From: Streptomyces sp. R302
Lineage (GTDB): Bacteria > Actinomycetota > Actinomycetes > Streptomycetales > Streptomycetaceae
Reading direction: 5' to 3'
Length of the DNA: 64,000 bases
Assembly (NCBI RefSeq): GCF_012927245.1
Contig: NZ_JABBGE010000006.1
Span: forward strand, 1-64,000
Shown here: in pieces, positions 32,831-41,210 of the stretch
How positions within the stretch are numbered: position 1 is the stretch's first letter
How the letters are laid out: the number at the start of each line of letters is the position of its first letter
Translations under genes and position numbers: made by a program
Notes under the pieces: generated by a model
The model's database searches: none
Seen by the model: the letters and a program-made list of their open reading frames with translations, nothing else
What the model was told of the DNA's origin: nothing

Positions 32831-34486
32831 CTACGGGACCCAGTGATTGCCGGAGACCGTGATCATCACCTGGAGCTGGATGCTGGCGGAGAAGTAGCTG
32901 CCGGTGTCGATCGGGGTGGCGGTCATCTTGTTCCAGAGGGCGTCGAGCCAGGCCTGGCTGCCGGAGTCGGTCATGGCGGCGACGGCGAAGGGGGCGAAGA
33001 AGGCCGCCTCGCTGCCCGCGGAGATCTGGGTGCCGTTGAGCTTGTAGCCCATGGCGATCTTGTTGGGGTCGCCGCCGGTCTTGCTCTTGATCCAGCCGTT
33101 CAGCTTCCGTGCGGCGGCGAGGGACTTGGCGTCGCCGCTGGTGACGGCGTCGTCGGCGATGCGCCACGGGGTGCGGCAGGCGTTCCACCAGTACTGGCCG
33201 TCGTTCGGGTCCTCCAGGACCTCGCCCGGGGCCGGCTTGGGGCTGGTGTTCGTGTTGACGACGAAGTCGGGGAGCAGGCCGGTGCCCGGGGCGTAGCCGG
33301 ACTGGAGGTTGGCGATCTGGGTCTGGTGGGCGGTGCGGGCCGCGTCCCAGGTGGTGTCGCCGGTGGCCGCGCGGAAGGCGCGGAAGTGGTCGACCATCCA
33401 GTCGGAGGTGCGGGAGATGTAGTAGTACTGGTCGCCCGAGCTGGACCAGTCGCCGAGCTTGAGGAGCTTGGTGGTGGGGTTCAGCTCGTCCTTCTTGATG
33501 GCGGCGATGTGCTTGAGGGCGAGCGCCTTGTAGTCGTACGTGCCGGCGCTGCCCCACTGCTTGTCGGCGAGGAGCAGGCCGTAGGCGACGTCCATGTCGC
33601 CGTCGGTGGCGCCGTCGCCGCCGTTGACGCTGCGGCAGTCGACGTCCTGTTCGGCGGCGAGGAGGTCGGGGTTGATGGACGAGGGGTGGTCGAGCTTCCA
33701 CTTGACGAGGCCGTCGAAGATCTTCTTGGCGTCGGGGTCGGCGCCCGCCATGGTGGCGGCGATGACCATGCCGTAGCCCTGGGCCTCGGCGACGTAGGGG
33801 TGGTCGGCGTCGGGCGAGATGACCTGGTACCAGCCGTTGCCGCAGTTCTGCCGGACGAAGGCGGACTTCCAGCGGTTGTAGTAGTCGACGACCTTCTGGT
33901 CGATGCCGGACTGGGTGCCGGAGGGCTTGAGCATGCCGGCGGCGTAGGGCTTGAGGTGGCTGCCGAAGGGGACGCCGGGGCCGGTGCCGCCTCCGCCGCC
34001 GGTCGGGGAGCCGTAGACCTCGAACTCGTAGAGCGAGTAGCCGTACGGGGTGCCGCGGCCGGTCCCGTACATGCGGACGTACCGGCCGGTGCCGGAGACG
34101 GCGAGGTCGTCGACGGCGCCGTCGCCGCTCGTGGTCGCGTAGACGTCGGTCCAGGTGGAGCCGTCGGCCGAGGTCTGGAGGCGGTACGTCTTCGCGTAGG
34201 CGGCTTCCCAGTCGAGCTTGATCCGGGAGAGCGTGTGGTTCGCCCCGAGGTCGATCCGGATCCACTGCGGATCGACGCCCTCCAGGCTGGCCCAGCGGGT
34301 GGCGCGGCTGCCGTCCACGGCGAGGCCGGGGGCGAAGCCCGAGCCCTCCACGGACGAGGACGTCGCCGGCTTGCCCGCGGAGACGAGGGCGTCGACGGCC
34401 TCGGCCTCGCTCGCGGGCAGGACGGTGAGTGCGGGCAGGGCCAGCAGAGCGGCGAGTCCGAGCGGGATGGCGCTTCGTCGGCGCAT
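32831..34486 (-). CDS. Secreted GH8 glycosidase with N-terminal discoidin (CBM32-like) domain
   Basis: 551 residues. A Sec signal (1-30, ending AEA), an F5/8-type C (discoidin) domain about 32-160, a Gly-rich linker (162-168) and a GH8 catalytic domain. GH8 signatures are EAQGYGMVIAATMAG with the acid Glu234 and DGATDGDMDVAYGLLLA with candidate base Asp297/299. GH8 enzymes hydrolyse beta-1,4 glucans, lichenan, chitosan or xylan. AAGGGAG precedes the ATG; a palindrome stands further upstream. Confidence 0.87.
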   Translation of the reverse strand: MRRRSAIPLGLAALLALPALTVLPASEAEAVDALVSAGKPATSSSVEGSGFAPGLAVDGSRATRWASLEGVDPQWIRIDLGANHTLSRIKLDWEAAYAKTYRLQTSADGSTWTDVYATTSGDGAVDDLAVSGTGRYVRMYGTGRGTPYGYSLYEFEVYGSPTGGGGGTGPGVPFGSHLKPYAAGMLKPSGTQSGIDQKVVDYYNRWKSAFVRQNCGNGWYQVISPDADHPYVAEAQGYGMVIAATMAGADPDAKKIFDGLVKWKLDHPSSINPDLLAAEQDVDCRSVNGGDGATDGDMDVAYGLLLADKQWGSAGTYDYKALALKHIAAIKKDELNPTTKLLKLGDWSSSGDQYYYISRTSDWMVDHFRAFRAATGDTTWDAARTAHQTQIANLQSGYAPGTGLLPDFVVNTNTSPKPAPGEVLEDPNDGQYWWNACRTPWRIADDAVTSGDAKSLAAARKLNGWIKSKTGGDPNKIAMGYKLNGTQISAGSEAAFFAPFAVAAMTDSGSQAWLDALWNKMTATPIDTGSYFSASIQLQVMITVSGNHWVP

Positions 34487-34519
34487 GACAACTCCCTTTC
34501 TCTCCAGGGCGATCGCTCG

Positions 34520-34536
34520 TTAGGAAAGGTTCCTAA
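34520..34536. promoter_or_regulatory. TTAGGAA-type palindrome upstream of GH8 gene
   Basis: TTAGGAAAGGTTCCTAA is a perfect 7+7 inverted repeat with a 3-base centre, 34 bases before the GH8 start. From memory, TTAGGAAAGTTTCCTAA-like palindromes precede several Streptomyces genes for secreted polysaccharide hydrolases and bind ROK- or LacI-type repressors such as CsnR. Confidence 0.55.
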
Positions 34537-34617
34537 TTATCGGCGGGCCGAGCGTAGAGAGTGGCGGGGAGCCCGCGCAAGACCCTGGGCCCGGCCGGGT
34601 CGGTGGATGGCCGGGAA

Positions 34618-35382
34618 TCACCCCGGCAGCGTCAGGGCGCGGGCGAGGGCGGAGGCGAAGCCGTCGGGGTTGTCGAGCATCAGGTTGTGCCCGGCGGCGG
34701 GCACCTCCAGGACGGGCACGCCCATCTCCGCCGCCTGCTCGGCGGCCCGGTCCGGCAGGCTCTTCTCCCCCACCAGGAACGCCCGGGGCAGCGTCAGCGC
34801 CCGCAGCACCTCGCCGGCCTCCGGGTCGCCGCCCTCGACGAGCGCGACCGCGCACCGGTGCACGGCCCGCGCGTCGGCGAGCCTCAACCGCGCCGCGTAG
34901 TCGGCCCGTTCGGCGAGGGCCAGCAGCTTCGCGTACCCGCTCCGGACGAAGGCCTCCTCCGGCTGCCGCGCCACCGGCCCGCTGAACGCGCCGCCGCCCC
35001 CGTACAGGTTGGGCTCCGCGACCACCAGCCGGGCGACCCGCCCGGGCCGGGCCGCCGCCAGGTGGATCGCGACGGCACCGCCCATCGAGTGCCCGACCAA
35101 CTCGACGCCACGCAGGTCGAGATGGTCGAGCAGCGCGGCCACCGCCGCCGCCTGCCCCTCGGGCCGGTAGTCGAAGTCCCCCGGCCGGTCGCTCAGCCCG
35201 TGCCCCAGCAGATCGACGAGCAGCGCCCGCCCGCCTCCCAGCGCGGGGTGCGTCGCGATGTGCGCGAAGTCGGAGGCGGCGGTACACCCGAGCCCATGAA
35301 GAAAGACCCGCACGGGCCCCTCCCCCGGAAGGTCGATCCAGCGCAGGTGGGCCTGACGGTCCGCCAGGAAGAGTTCTCTCAT
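34618..35382 (-). CDS. Alpha/beta hydrolase
   Basis: 254 residues. FLHGLGCTAASDF gives the oxyanion hole, VGHSMGGAVAIHL the nucleophile elbow, and GHNLMLDNPDGF the catalytic His near the end. General esterase/lipase-like fold; substrate unknown. The ATG at 35382 has no obvious ribosome site. Divergent from a LysE-type exporter gene across a G-rich gap. Confidence 0.8.
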   Translation of the reverse strand: MRELFLADRQAHLRWIDLPGEGPVRVFLHGLGCTAASDFAHIATHPALGGGRALLVDLLGHGLSDRPGDFDYRPEGQAAAVAALLDHLDLRGVELVGHSMGGAVAIHLAAARPGRVARLVVAEPNLYGGGGAFSGPVARQPEEAFVRSGYAKLLALAERADYAARLRLADARAVHRCAVALVEGGDPEAGEVLRALTLPRAFLVGEKSLPDRAAEQAAEMGVPVLEVPAAGHNLMLDNPDGFASALARALTLPG

Positions 35383-35398
35383 GGGGGCAGCCTACGAA

Positions 35399-35430
35399 GG
35401 GGGTGGGGGGTGGCGGTGGGGGTTGTGCGG
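35399..35430 (+). other. G-run tract, possible G-quadruplex
   Basis: Within about 32 bases there are runs of four, six and five consecutive G plus several doublets separated by one to four bases (GGGTGGGGGG, GGTGGGGGTT). It lies in the 172-base gap between the divergent hydrolase and LysE genes, near both promoters. Confidence 0.3.
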
Positions 35431-35554
35431 GCGCTGGGGCGTGGGGTGGCGCGAGGGCTGTGAGACTCCGCGGCGGGGCGCGAGTGTGCGGCGGGGCACG
35501 GACGGCGGAAGGGAGGTGCTGCGAGCGCGGGGCGCTGCGCTACGGTGGCCTTCC

Positions 35555-36190
35555 ATGGCATCGAGCACCGCGTTCTGGTCCTTCGCTCTCGTCGTGGGAC
35601 TCCTCACTCTCACTCCGGGCCTCGACACGGCCCTCATCCTGCGGACGGCCGCGCTCGGCCGCCGCACCCGCGCCTGGGGTGTCGTCCTCGGCATCCAGAC
35701 CGGCACGCTGATCTGGGGCGCGCTGACCTCGCTGGGCGTGACGGCGCTGCTGACCGCCTCGCACCTCGCGTACGAGATCCTCCGGTGGGCGGGCGCGGCC
35801 TATCTGCTGTGGATGGCGGGGCGCATGATCGCCGAAACGTTCCGGCGCCGTGGGGCGGACGCGAGCGCGGAGGTGGAGGTCGGCGGCGCGGACACGCTCA
35901 CGGGCGGGTGGCACCAGGGCACGCTGACCAATCTGCTGAACCCCAAGGTCGGCGTCTTCTACGTCGCCGTGCTTCCGCAGTTCATCCCAGCCGAGGCCCC
36001 GCACTTCGCGATGGGCCTCGCGCTGACGTCCGTCCACGTCGTCCTCGGCGTGGTCTGGTCGACGGTCCTGATCGCCTCCGCCTCCGCCCTCGGCACCTGG
36101 CTGCGCGGCGCGCGGGCCCGGCGCGTCCTGGACCGGGTCACGGGCACGGTGATCGGCGCGTTCGCGGTACGGCTCGCGGTCAGCGACTGA
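35555..36190 (+). CDS. LysE/RhtB family amino-acid exporter
   Basis: 211 residues with about six membrane helices. The N-terminal LTPGLDTALILRTAALGRRT corresponds to the TPGPNN/D motif of the family, and TNLLNPKVGVFYVAVLPQFI is its second hallmark. It exports amino acids or derivatives such as homoserine lactone; the exact substrate is not predictable. Start at the ATG closest to the membrane segment; no strong ribosome site. Confidence 0.85.
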   Translation: MASSTAFWSFALVVGLLTLTPGLDTALILRTAALGRRTRAWGVVLGIQTGTLIWGALTSLGVTALLTASHLAYEILRWAGAAYLLWMAGRMIAETFRRRGADASAEVEVGGADTLTGGWHQGTLTNLLNPKVGVFYVAVLPQFIPAEAPHFAMGLALTSVHVVLGVVWSTVLIASASALGTWLRGARARRVLDRVTGTVIGAFAVRLAVSD

Positions 36191-36207
36191 CGGACGGGGC
36201 CGGGCGG

Positions 36208-36230
36208 CGGCCGACGCGCCCGGTCGGCCG
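36208..36230. terminator. Hairpin between convergent LysE and LRV genes
   Basis: CGGCCGAC (36208-36215) and GTCGGCCG (36223-36230) form an 8-base perfect stem in the 49-base gap between two converging genes, suiting a bidirectional terminator. Confidence 0.5.
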
Positions 36231-36239
36231 GGCGGCCGC

Positions 36240-37748
36240 TCACGGCTCCGGCAGGAGCCTCGCCATCTCGGTGGGCGGCAGGGACGGATGGGCCGCTGCC
36301 GCCTCCCGCACGGCCTCGTCCGCGTCCGCGTCCGCGAGCAGTCCGCGGAGTACCGCCGGCGGGAGCGCCGGATGACCGGCGGCGAAGGGGCGCGCCCGGG
36401 CGTCCGCCAGGCAGACGAGGAGCGCCGGGGGCGTGACGGCGCGGTGCCGGTCGATCTCGCGGAGCGCTCCGCGCACCGGCGGCTGGTGCCGGGCGAGTTC
36501 CTCCAGCAGGGCCGCGGGCGTGTCCGGGTTGGCCGCCACCCCGGCCATCACCTGGCGCCCGTGCCGTACGACCATGGCCCGCAGCCGCGCCTCGGAGAGA
36601 CCCGGGTGCGGGGCGACGGCCGCCGCCACCTTCGCGTCGGGGTCGTCGGCCAGCCGGTCCCGCGCCCCTGTCGGCAGATCGCGCCGGAGGGCGACGAGCC
36701 GCCGGGCGGCCGGCTCGGCGGAGGCGACCAGTTCCCCGGTCTCGTCGGCCGACGCGGTGGCGATCCGCGGGAGGAGGACGGTGCCGAGCGCGGTGGTACG
36801 GGCCAGCGGGACGAGCACGTCGAGCGGGACGCGGGGGTGCCGGGCGACCGCACGGCGTATCTCGGGATCGGGGTCGTCCGCCAGGCTCCGTACGAGGTCG
36901 CCGTCGAGGGCGGGGTTCTCGGCGAGGGCGGCGCGGACCAGGGGAAGCGGGTCCGCGGCGAGCCGTACGCAGGCGTCCCGTGACAGGTCCGCTCTCCCGG
37001 CCACCGCCCAGCGCAGCAGCGGGTGGGGGTCGTCGGCGAAGCGGGCGGCGGCCTGCGGCGGAGTGGCCGGGTTGCGCAGGAGGGACTCGCGCAGGTGGAC
37101 GACAGCGGACTCGTGGTCGCCGCCGCAGCGCTCACCGGGCGGCAGGACGGGCCCCGTCGTCTCCCCCTCGACGGCGCAGACCCGGCATCGGCGGGCCGGT
37201 GGCAGGCCCTCGCCGGTCAGGAGGGAAGCCAGGACGGCGGGCGGGGTCGTGTCGTTCTCCGCCACCGCGCGGCGCACCGAGAGGTGGGGGTGGGCCGCGA
37301 GGCGGGCGGCCATGTCGGCGGGCCCCAGCCAGGCCGACTCGGCGACCACGCTCGGGACCGGGTCCCGCGCCAGCCGTTCGGTCACGTCGGGCGGGAGCCC
37401 AGGGCAGGCCGCCAGCCGCTCCCGGCGCCCGGGGTCCGGGTCCCCCGCGAACGCCCGCGCCCACGCGGCGGGCGCCGCACCCCGGTCCAGCAGCGCGAGG
37501 GCGGCCTCCGGCCACTCCGCGGGATCGACGTCGGCAGCGGCCAGCCTCCCCTCGTACGCGAGGGACACCGCGGCCGCGTCCCCGACTCGCCGGGCCAGGG
37601 CGAGCGCCCGACCGCGGTCGAGGTCGGTCCGGCGGGCCAGGGCGCCCGCGAGTTCGTCGTCCGCGAGGGCTATGAGCCGGTCGAGCAACGCGGAGGGCAG
37701 GGCCGGATTCGCGGCGAGTCCGTGCAGGAGTGCGTACACGACCGGCAT
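36240..37748 (-). CDS. Leucine-rich-repeat-variant (LRV/HEAT-like) protein
   Basis: 502 residues composed of about 15 degenerate helical repeats of roughly 24 residues, recognisable by units like DDPDPEIRRAVARHPRVPLD, AAHPHLSVRRAVAENDTTPP and DDPHPLLRWAVAGRADLS. This is the LRV class first seen in Azotobacter. A Cys cluster (CRVC, then a third Cys in GERCGGDH) interrupts the solenoid at about residues 187-208 and may bind zinc or an Fe-S cluster. Function unknown; probably a scaffold. Confidence 0.72.
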   Translation of the reverse strand: MPVVYALLHGLAANPALPSALLDRLIALADDELAGALARRTDLDRGRALALARRVGDAAAVSLAYEGRLAAADVDPAEWPEAALALLDRGAAPAAWARAFAGDPDPGRRERLAACPGLPPDVTERLARDPVPSVVAESAWLGPADMAARLAAHPHLSVRRAVAENDTTPPAVLASLLTGEGLPPARRCRVCAVEGETTGPVLPPGERCGGDHESAVVHLRESLLRNPATPPQAAARFADDPHPLLRWAVAGRADLSRDACVRLAADPLPLVRAALAENPALDGDLVRSLADDPDPEIRRAVARHPRVPLDVLVPLARTTALGTVLLPRIATASADETGELVASAEPAARRLVALRRDLPTGARDRLADDPDAKVAAAVAPHPGLSEARLRAMVVRHGRQVMAGVAANPDTPAALLEELARHQPPVRGALREIDRHRAVTPPALLVCLADARARPFAAGHPALPPAVLRGLLADADADEAVREAAAAHPSLPPTEMARLLPEP

Positions 37749-37791
37749 TCTGCCGGTCGGGGCGGGCCGGACGCCCCCGGATTTCCCCTCC

Positions 37792-37905
37792 AGGATTTCG
37801 GATCGAGGATTTCGGATCCAGGACGTTGGATCCAGGACGTTGGATCCAAGATTCTGGATCCAAGATTCGGAATCCGGGATCCAAGATTCGGGATCCGGGA
37901 TATCC
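37792..37905. repeat. 14-bp tandem array rich in GGATCC
   Basis: Six contiguous 14-bp units (AGGATTTCGGATCG, AGGATTTCGGATCC, AGGACGTTGGATCC twice, AAGATTCTGGATCC, AAGATTCGGAATCC), then a 7-bp half unit GGGATCC, one more 14-bp unit and a truncated GGGATATCC. The tract is far lower in GC than its surroundings. It fills the gap between the VOC gene end and the LRV gene start and is probably upstream of the LRV promoter. Confidence 0.75.
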
Positions 37906-37953
37906 GCTCCACGCGGGAACGGGTGGAGCGCCCCCGGGAAGGGCGTGGGCGGA

Positions 37954-38340
37954 CTACTTGTACTGGGTGAGCTGGATCAGGTTGCCGCAGGTGTCGTCGA
38001 GGATGGCGGTGGTGACGGGGCCCATGTCCACGGGGGGCTGGGTGAAGCGGACGCCCAGTGCGGTGAGGCGGGTGTGTTCGGCGTGGACGTCGTCGACGGC
38101 GAAGGAGGTCGCGGGGATGCCGTCGGCGACGAGGGCGGCCTTGTAGGGCGGGACGGCGGGGTGGCCGGACGGTTCCAGGAGGAGTTCGGTGCCTTCGGGG
38201 TCCTCGGGGGAGACGACGGTGATCCAGCGGTCCTCGCCGAGCGGCACGTCGTGCTTGGTCGCGAAGCCGAGCACGTCGGTGTAGAAGCGGAGCGCCGTCT
38301 CCTGGTCGTCGACGAAGACGCTGGTGATGTTGATCCTCAT
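37954..38340 (-). CDS. VOC family protein paired with ArsR regulator
   Basis: 128 residues: ITSVFVDDQETALRFYTDVLGF, then a charged middle and ILDDTCGNLIQLTQ at the end. The start overlaps the ArsR gene stop (ATGA). VOC proteins coupled to ArsR regulators occur often in Streptomyces and may bind or modify the inducing compound. Substrate unknown. Confidence 0.82.
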   Translation of the reverse strand: MRINITSVFVDDQETALRFYTDVLGFATKHDVPLGEDRWITVVSPEDPEGTELLLEPSGHPAVPPYKAALVADGIPATSFAVDDVHAEHTRLTALGVRFTQPPVDMGPVTTAILDDTCGNLIQLTQYK

Positions 38341-38630
38341 GGGGTGTCCTCGGGGGGTGCGGGGGTGAGCCATCGCGTGACGATGTGCTCAAGGGGGCGG
38401 GGGTCGAGGTCGTGGAACTTGTAGCGGCCCTCGCGACGGGGCGTGACCAGTCCGGCGGTCTCCAGCACCGCGAGGTGCTGGCTGACCGCCTGCCGGGAGA
38501 TGGCGAGGCCGTGCCGGGTCGCGAGGCGGGCGCATATCTCGAAGAGCGACTGCCCGTTGCGTTCGGTCAGCTCGTCGAGGATCACCCGGCGCGTCGGGTC
38601 GGCCAGCGCCTTGAACAGATCCTCCTCCAT
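38337..38630 (-). CDS. ArsR family transcriptional regulator
   Basis: 97 residues: FKALADPTRRVILDELTERNGQS, the winged helix recognition region ISRQAVSQHLAVLETAGLVTPRREGR, and YKFHDLDP. No metal-binding CxC motif, so it probably senses a small molecule. The ATG at 38630 is preferred because the palindrome that would be its operator covers 38640-38663 and includes the alternative starts. Divergent from the UvrA-like gene. Confidence 0.84.
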   Translation of the reverse strand: MEEDLFKALADPTRRVILDELTERNGQSLFEICARLATRHGLAISRQAVSQHLAVLETAGLVTPRREGRYKFHDLDPRPLEHIVTRWLTPAPPEDTP

Positions 38631-38639
38631 GCCGCCACC

Positions 38640-38663
38640 ATAGGCAAGCATGCACTTGCCTAT
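38640..38663. promoter_or_regulatory. Perfect 9+9 palindrome, ArsR operator candidate
   Basis: ATAGGCAAG and CTTGCCTAT are exact inverted copies separated by CATGCA. The repeat begins 10 bases upstream of the ArsR start and about 100 bases before the UvrA-like gene. Size and location suit an autoregulatory ArsR-dimer site controlling both directions. Confidence 0.7.
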
Positions 38664-38759
38664 CAAGTCGACGGGCCGCTCCTCGATCAGCTCTGCCCGC
38701 CGCGCGAAGCCCGCCTAAGGTGGTCGCATACCCGCCCACCCCTGACGAGGGAGAAACCT

Positions 38760-41153
38760 TTGAGCACGGCCAAGCGGAGCGGCGCCGCGACCCCGCCCAC
38801 GGCACACGTCGCCGACAGCCACGAGCTGATCCGGGTGGTCGGCGCGCGCGAGAACAACCTCAAGGACGTCAGCGTCGAGATCCCCAAGCGGCGGCTGACG
38901 GTCTTCACCGGAGTCTCCGGCTCCGGCAAGAGCTCGCTGGTCTTCGACACGATCGCCGCCGAGTCCCAGCGGCTGATCAACGAGACGTACAGCGCCTTCG
39001 TCCAGGGGTTCATGCCGACGCTGGCGCGCCCGGACGTCGACGTGCTCGACGGCCTGACCACCGCGATCATCGTCGACCAGCAGCGGATGGGCGCCGACCC
39101 GCGCTCCACCGTCGGCACCGCCACCGACGCCAACGCGATGCTGCGCATCCTCTTCAGCCGGCTCGGCACCCCGCACATCGGCTCGTCCCGGGCCTTCTCC
39201 TTCAACGTCCCCTCGGTGAGCGGCGCGGGCTCGGTCACCGTGGAGCGCGGCGGCCGGACGGTGAAGGAGAAGGCGAGCTTCCAGATCACCGGCGGCATGT
39301 GCCCGCGTTGCGAGGGTCGCGGCCGGGTCTCGGACATCGACCTGGCGGAGCTGTACGACGACACCAAGTCGCTCGACGAGGGCGCGCTCACCATCCCCGG
39401 GTACACGGCGGACAGCTGGTACGGCCGCACCTACCGCCTCTCCGGGCTGCTCGACCCGGCGAAGCCGATCCGGAAGTACAACAAGCGGGAGCTGGAGACC
39501 CTGCTCTACAAGGAGGCGACCCGGGTCAAGGTCGAGGGGGTCAACGTCACGTACGAGGGCCTGATCCCCAAGCTGCAGAAGTCCTTCCTTGCCAAGGACG
39601 TCGAGTCGCTCCAGCCGCACATCCGGGCCTTCGTGGAGCGGGCCACCACCACCCAGGTGTGTCCGGAGTGCGACGGCACCCGGCTCAACGAAGGGGCCCG
39701 TTCCTCGAAGATCAAGGGGATCAGCATCGCGGACGCCTGCGCGATGCAGATCAGCGATCTCGCCGTGTGGGTGGGCGAGTTGGACGATTCCTCGGTGGCG
39801 CCGCTGCTGGAGTCGCTGCGGCGGACGCTGGACTCGTTCGTGGAGATCGGGCTCGGCTACCTGGCGCTCGACCGGCCCGCGGGCACCCTGTCGGGCGGCG
39901 AGGCGCAGCGCGTGAAGATGATCCGGCACCTGGGCTCCTCGCTCACCGACGTCACCTACGTCTTCGACGAGCCGACGGCCGGTCTGCACCCGCACGACAT
40001 CCAGCGGATGAACGAACTCCTGCTGCGGCTGCGGGACAAGGGCAACACGGTCCTGGTCGTGGAGCACAAGCCGGAGACGATCGCGATCGCCGACCACGTC
40101 GTCGACCTGGGACCCGGCGCGGGCACGGGCGGCGGCACGATCTCGTACGAGGGGACGCTCGAAGGGCTGCGCGGCAGCGGCACGGTGACGGGCCGTCACC
40201 TGGACGACCGGGCCTCGGTGAAGGACGCGGTGCGCACGCCGACCGGTGCCCTGGCGATCCGCGGCGCGACCGCGAACAACCTGCGGAAGGTCGACGTCGA
40301 CCTGCCGCTCGGCGTGCTCGCCGTGGTCACCGGCGTGGCCGGCTCCGGCAAGAGCTCGCTGGTGCACGGCTCGATCCCGGCGGACGCCGGGGTGATCTCG
40401 GTCGACCAGACCCCGATCCGCGGCTCGCGGCGCAGCAACCCGGCGACGTACACGGGTGTGCTCGACCCGATCCGCAAGGCCTTCGCCAAGGCCAACGGCG
40501 TCAAGCCGGCGCTGTTCAGCGCCAATTCGGAGGGCGCCTGCCCGACGTGCAACGGCGCCGGGGTCACGTACACCGACCTGGCGATGATGGCGGGCGTGGC
40601 GACCACCTGCGAGGAGTGCGAGGGCCGCCGGTTCATGGCCTCGGTCCTGGAGTACAAGCTCGGCGGGCGGGACATCAGCGAGGTGCTGGCGATGCCGGTG
40701 TCGGAGGCGGAGGAGTACTTCGGCGCGGGCGAGGCCCGTACGCCGGCGGCGCACCGGATCCTGGAGCGGCTGGTGGACGTCGGCCTCGGCTACCTCACGC
40801 TGGGCCAGCCGCTGACGACGCTCTCGGGCGGCGAGCGGCAGCGTCTGAAACTGGCCACGCACATGGGCGACAAGGGCGGGGTGTACGTGCTCGACGAGCC
40901 GACCACCGGCCTCCACCTCGCCGATGTGGAGCAGCTGCTCGCGCTGCTCGACCGGCTGGTCGACTCCGGGAAGTCGGTGATCGTGGTCGAGCACCACCAG
41001 GCCGTGATGGCGCACGCCGACTGGATCGTGGACCTCGGCCCGGGCGCGGGCCACGACGGCGGTCAGATCGTCTTCGAGGGCACCCCCGCCGACCTGGTCG
41101 CCGCCCGCTCGACGCTGACGGGCGAGCATCTGGCGCAGTACGTCGGCGCCTGA
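38760..41153 (+). CDS. UvrA-like ABC ATPase (UvrA2 / drug-resistance class)
   Basis: 797 residues, about 150 shorter than UvrA, lacking most of the UvrB-binding region. Two ABC modules: Walker A GVSGSGKSS (51-59) and GVAGSGKSS (about 530), signatures LSGGEAQR and LSGGERQR. Zinc clusters CPRC, CPEC, CPTC and CEEC remain. UvrA2-type proteins give tolerance to DNA-binding drugs such as daunorubicin (DrrC). The start is a TTG (38760) behind GGGAG. The neighbouring ArsR/VOC pair suggests drug-induced expression. Confidence 0.83.
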   Translation: MSTAKRSGAATPPTAHVADSHELIRVVGARENNLKDVSVEIPKRRLTVFTGVSGSGKSSLVFDTIAAESQRLINETYSAFVQGFMPTLARPDVDVLDGLTTAIIVDQQRMGADPRSTVGTATDANAMLRILFSRLGTPHIGSSRAFSFNVPSVSGAGSVTVERGGRTVKEKASFQITGGMCPRCEGRGRVSDIDLAELYDDTKSLDEGALTIPGYTADSWYGRTYRLSGLLDPAKPIRKYNKRELETLLYKEATRVKVEGVNVTYEGLIPKLQKSFLAKDVESLQPHIRAFVERATTTQVCPECDGTRLNEGARSSKIKGISIADACAMQISDLAVWVGELDDSSVAPLLESLRRTLDSFVEIGLGYLALDRPAGTLSGGEAQRVKMIRHLGSSLTDVTYVFDEPTAGLHPHDIQRMNELLLRLRDKGNTVLVVEHKPETIAIADHVVDLGPGAGTGGGTISYEGTLEGLRGSGTVTGRHLDDRASVKDAVRTPTGALAIRGATANNLRKVDVDLPLGVLAVVTGVAGSGKSSLVHGSIPADAGVISVDQTPIRGSRRSNPATYTGVLDPIRKAFAKANGVKPALFSANSEGACPTCNGAGVTYTDLAMMAGVATTCEECEGRRFMASVLEYKLGGRDISEVLAMPVSEAEEYFGAGEARTPAAHRILERLVDVGLGYLTLGQPLTTLSGGERQRLKLATHMGDKGGVYVLDEPTTGLHLADVEQLLALLDRLVDSGKSVIVVEHHQAVMAHADWIVDLGPGAGHDGGQIVFEGTPADLVAARSTLTGEHLAQYVGA

Positions 41154-41195
41154 CCCCGCGTCCGCGCCTGATCCCGTGTCGGCGCCTGACCCCCG
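41142..41195 (+). repeat. 18-bp tandem triplication of the uvrA-like gene end
   Basis: Three 18-base units (GTCGGCGCCTGACCCCGC, GTCCGCGCCTGATCCCGT, GTCGGCGCCTGACCCCCG) run head to tail across the stop codon. Because 18 is a multiple of three, each copy holds a TGA in the same frame. Confidence 0.65.
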
Positions 41196-41210
41196 TGGGC
41201 CCGATCCTGA

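Noticed and set aside
37792-37905. CRISPR array
   Set aside because: Units are contiguous 14-mers without spacers and there are no cas genes in the window.
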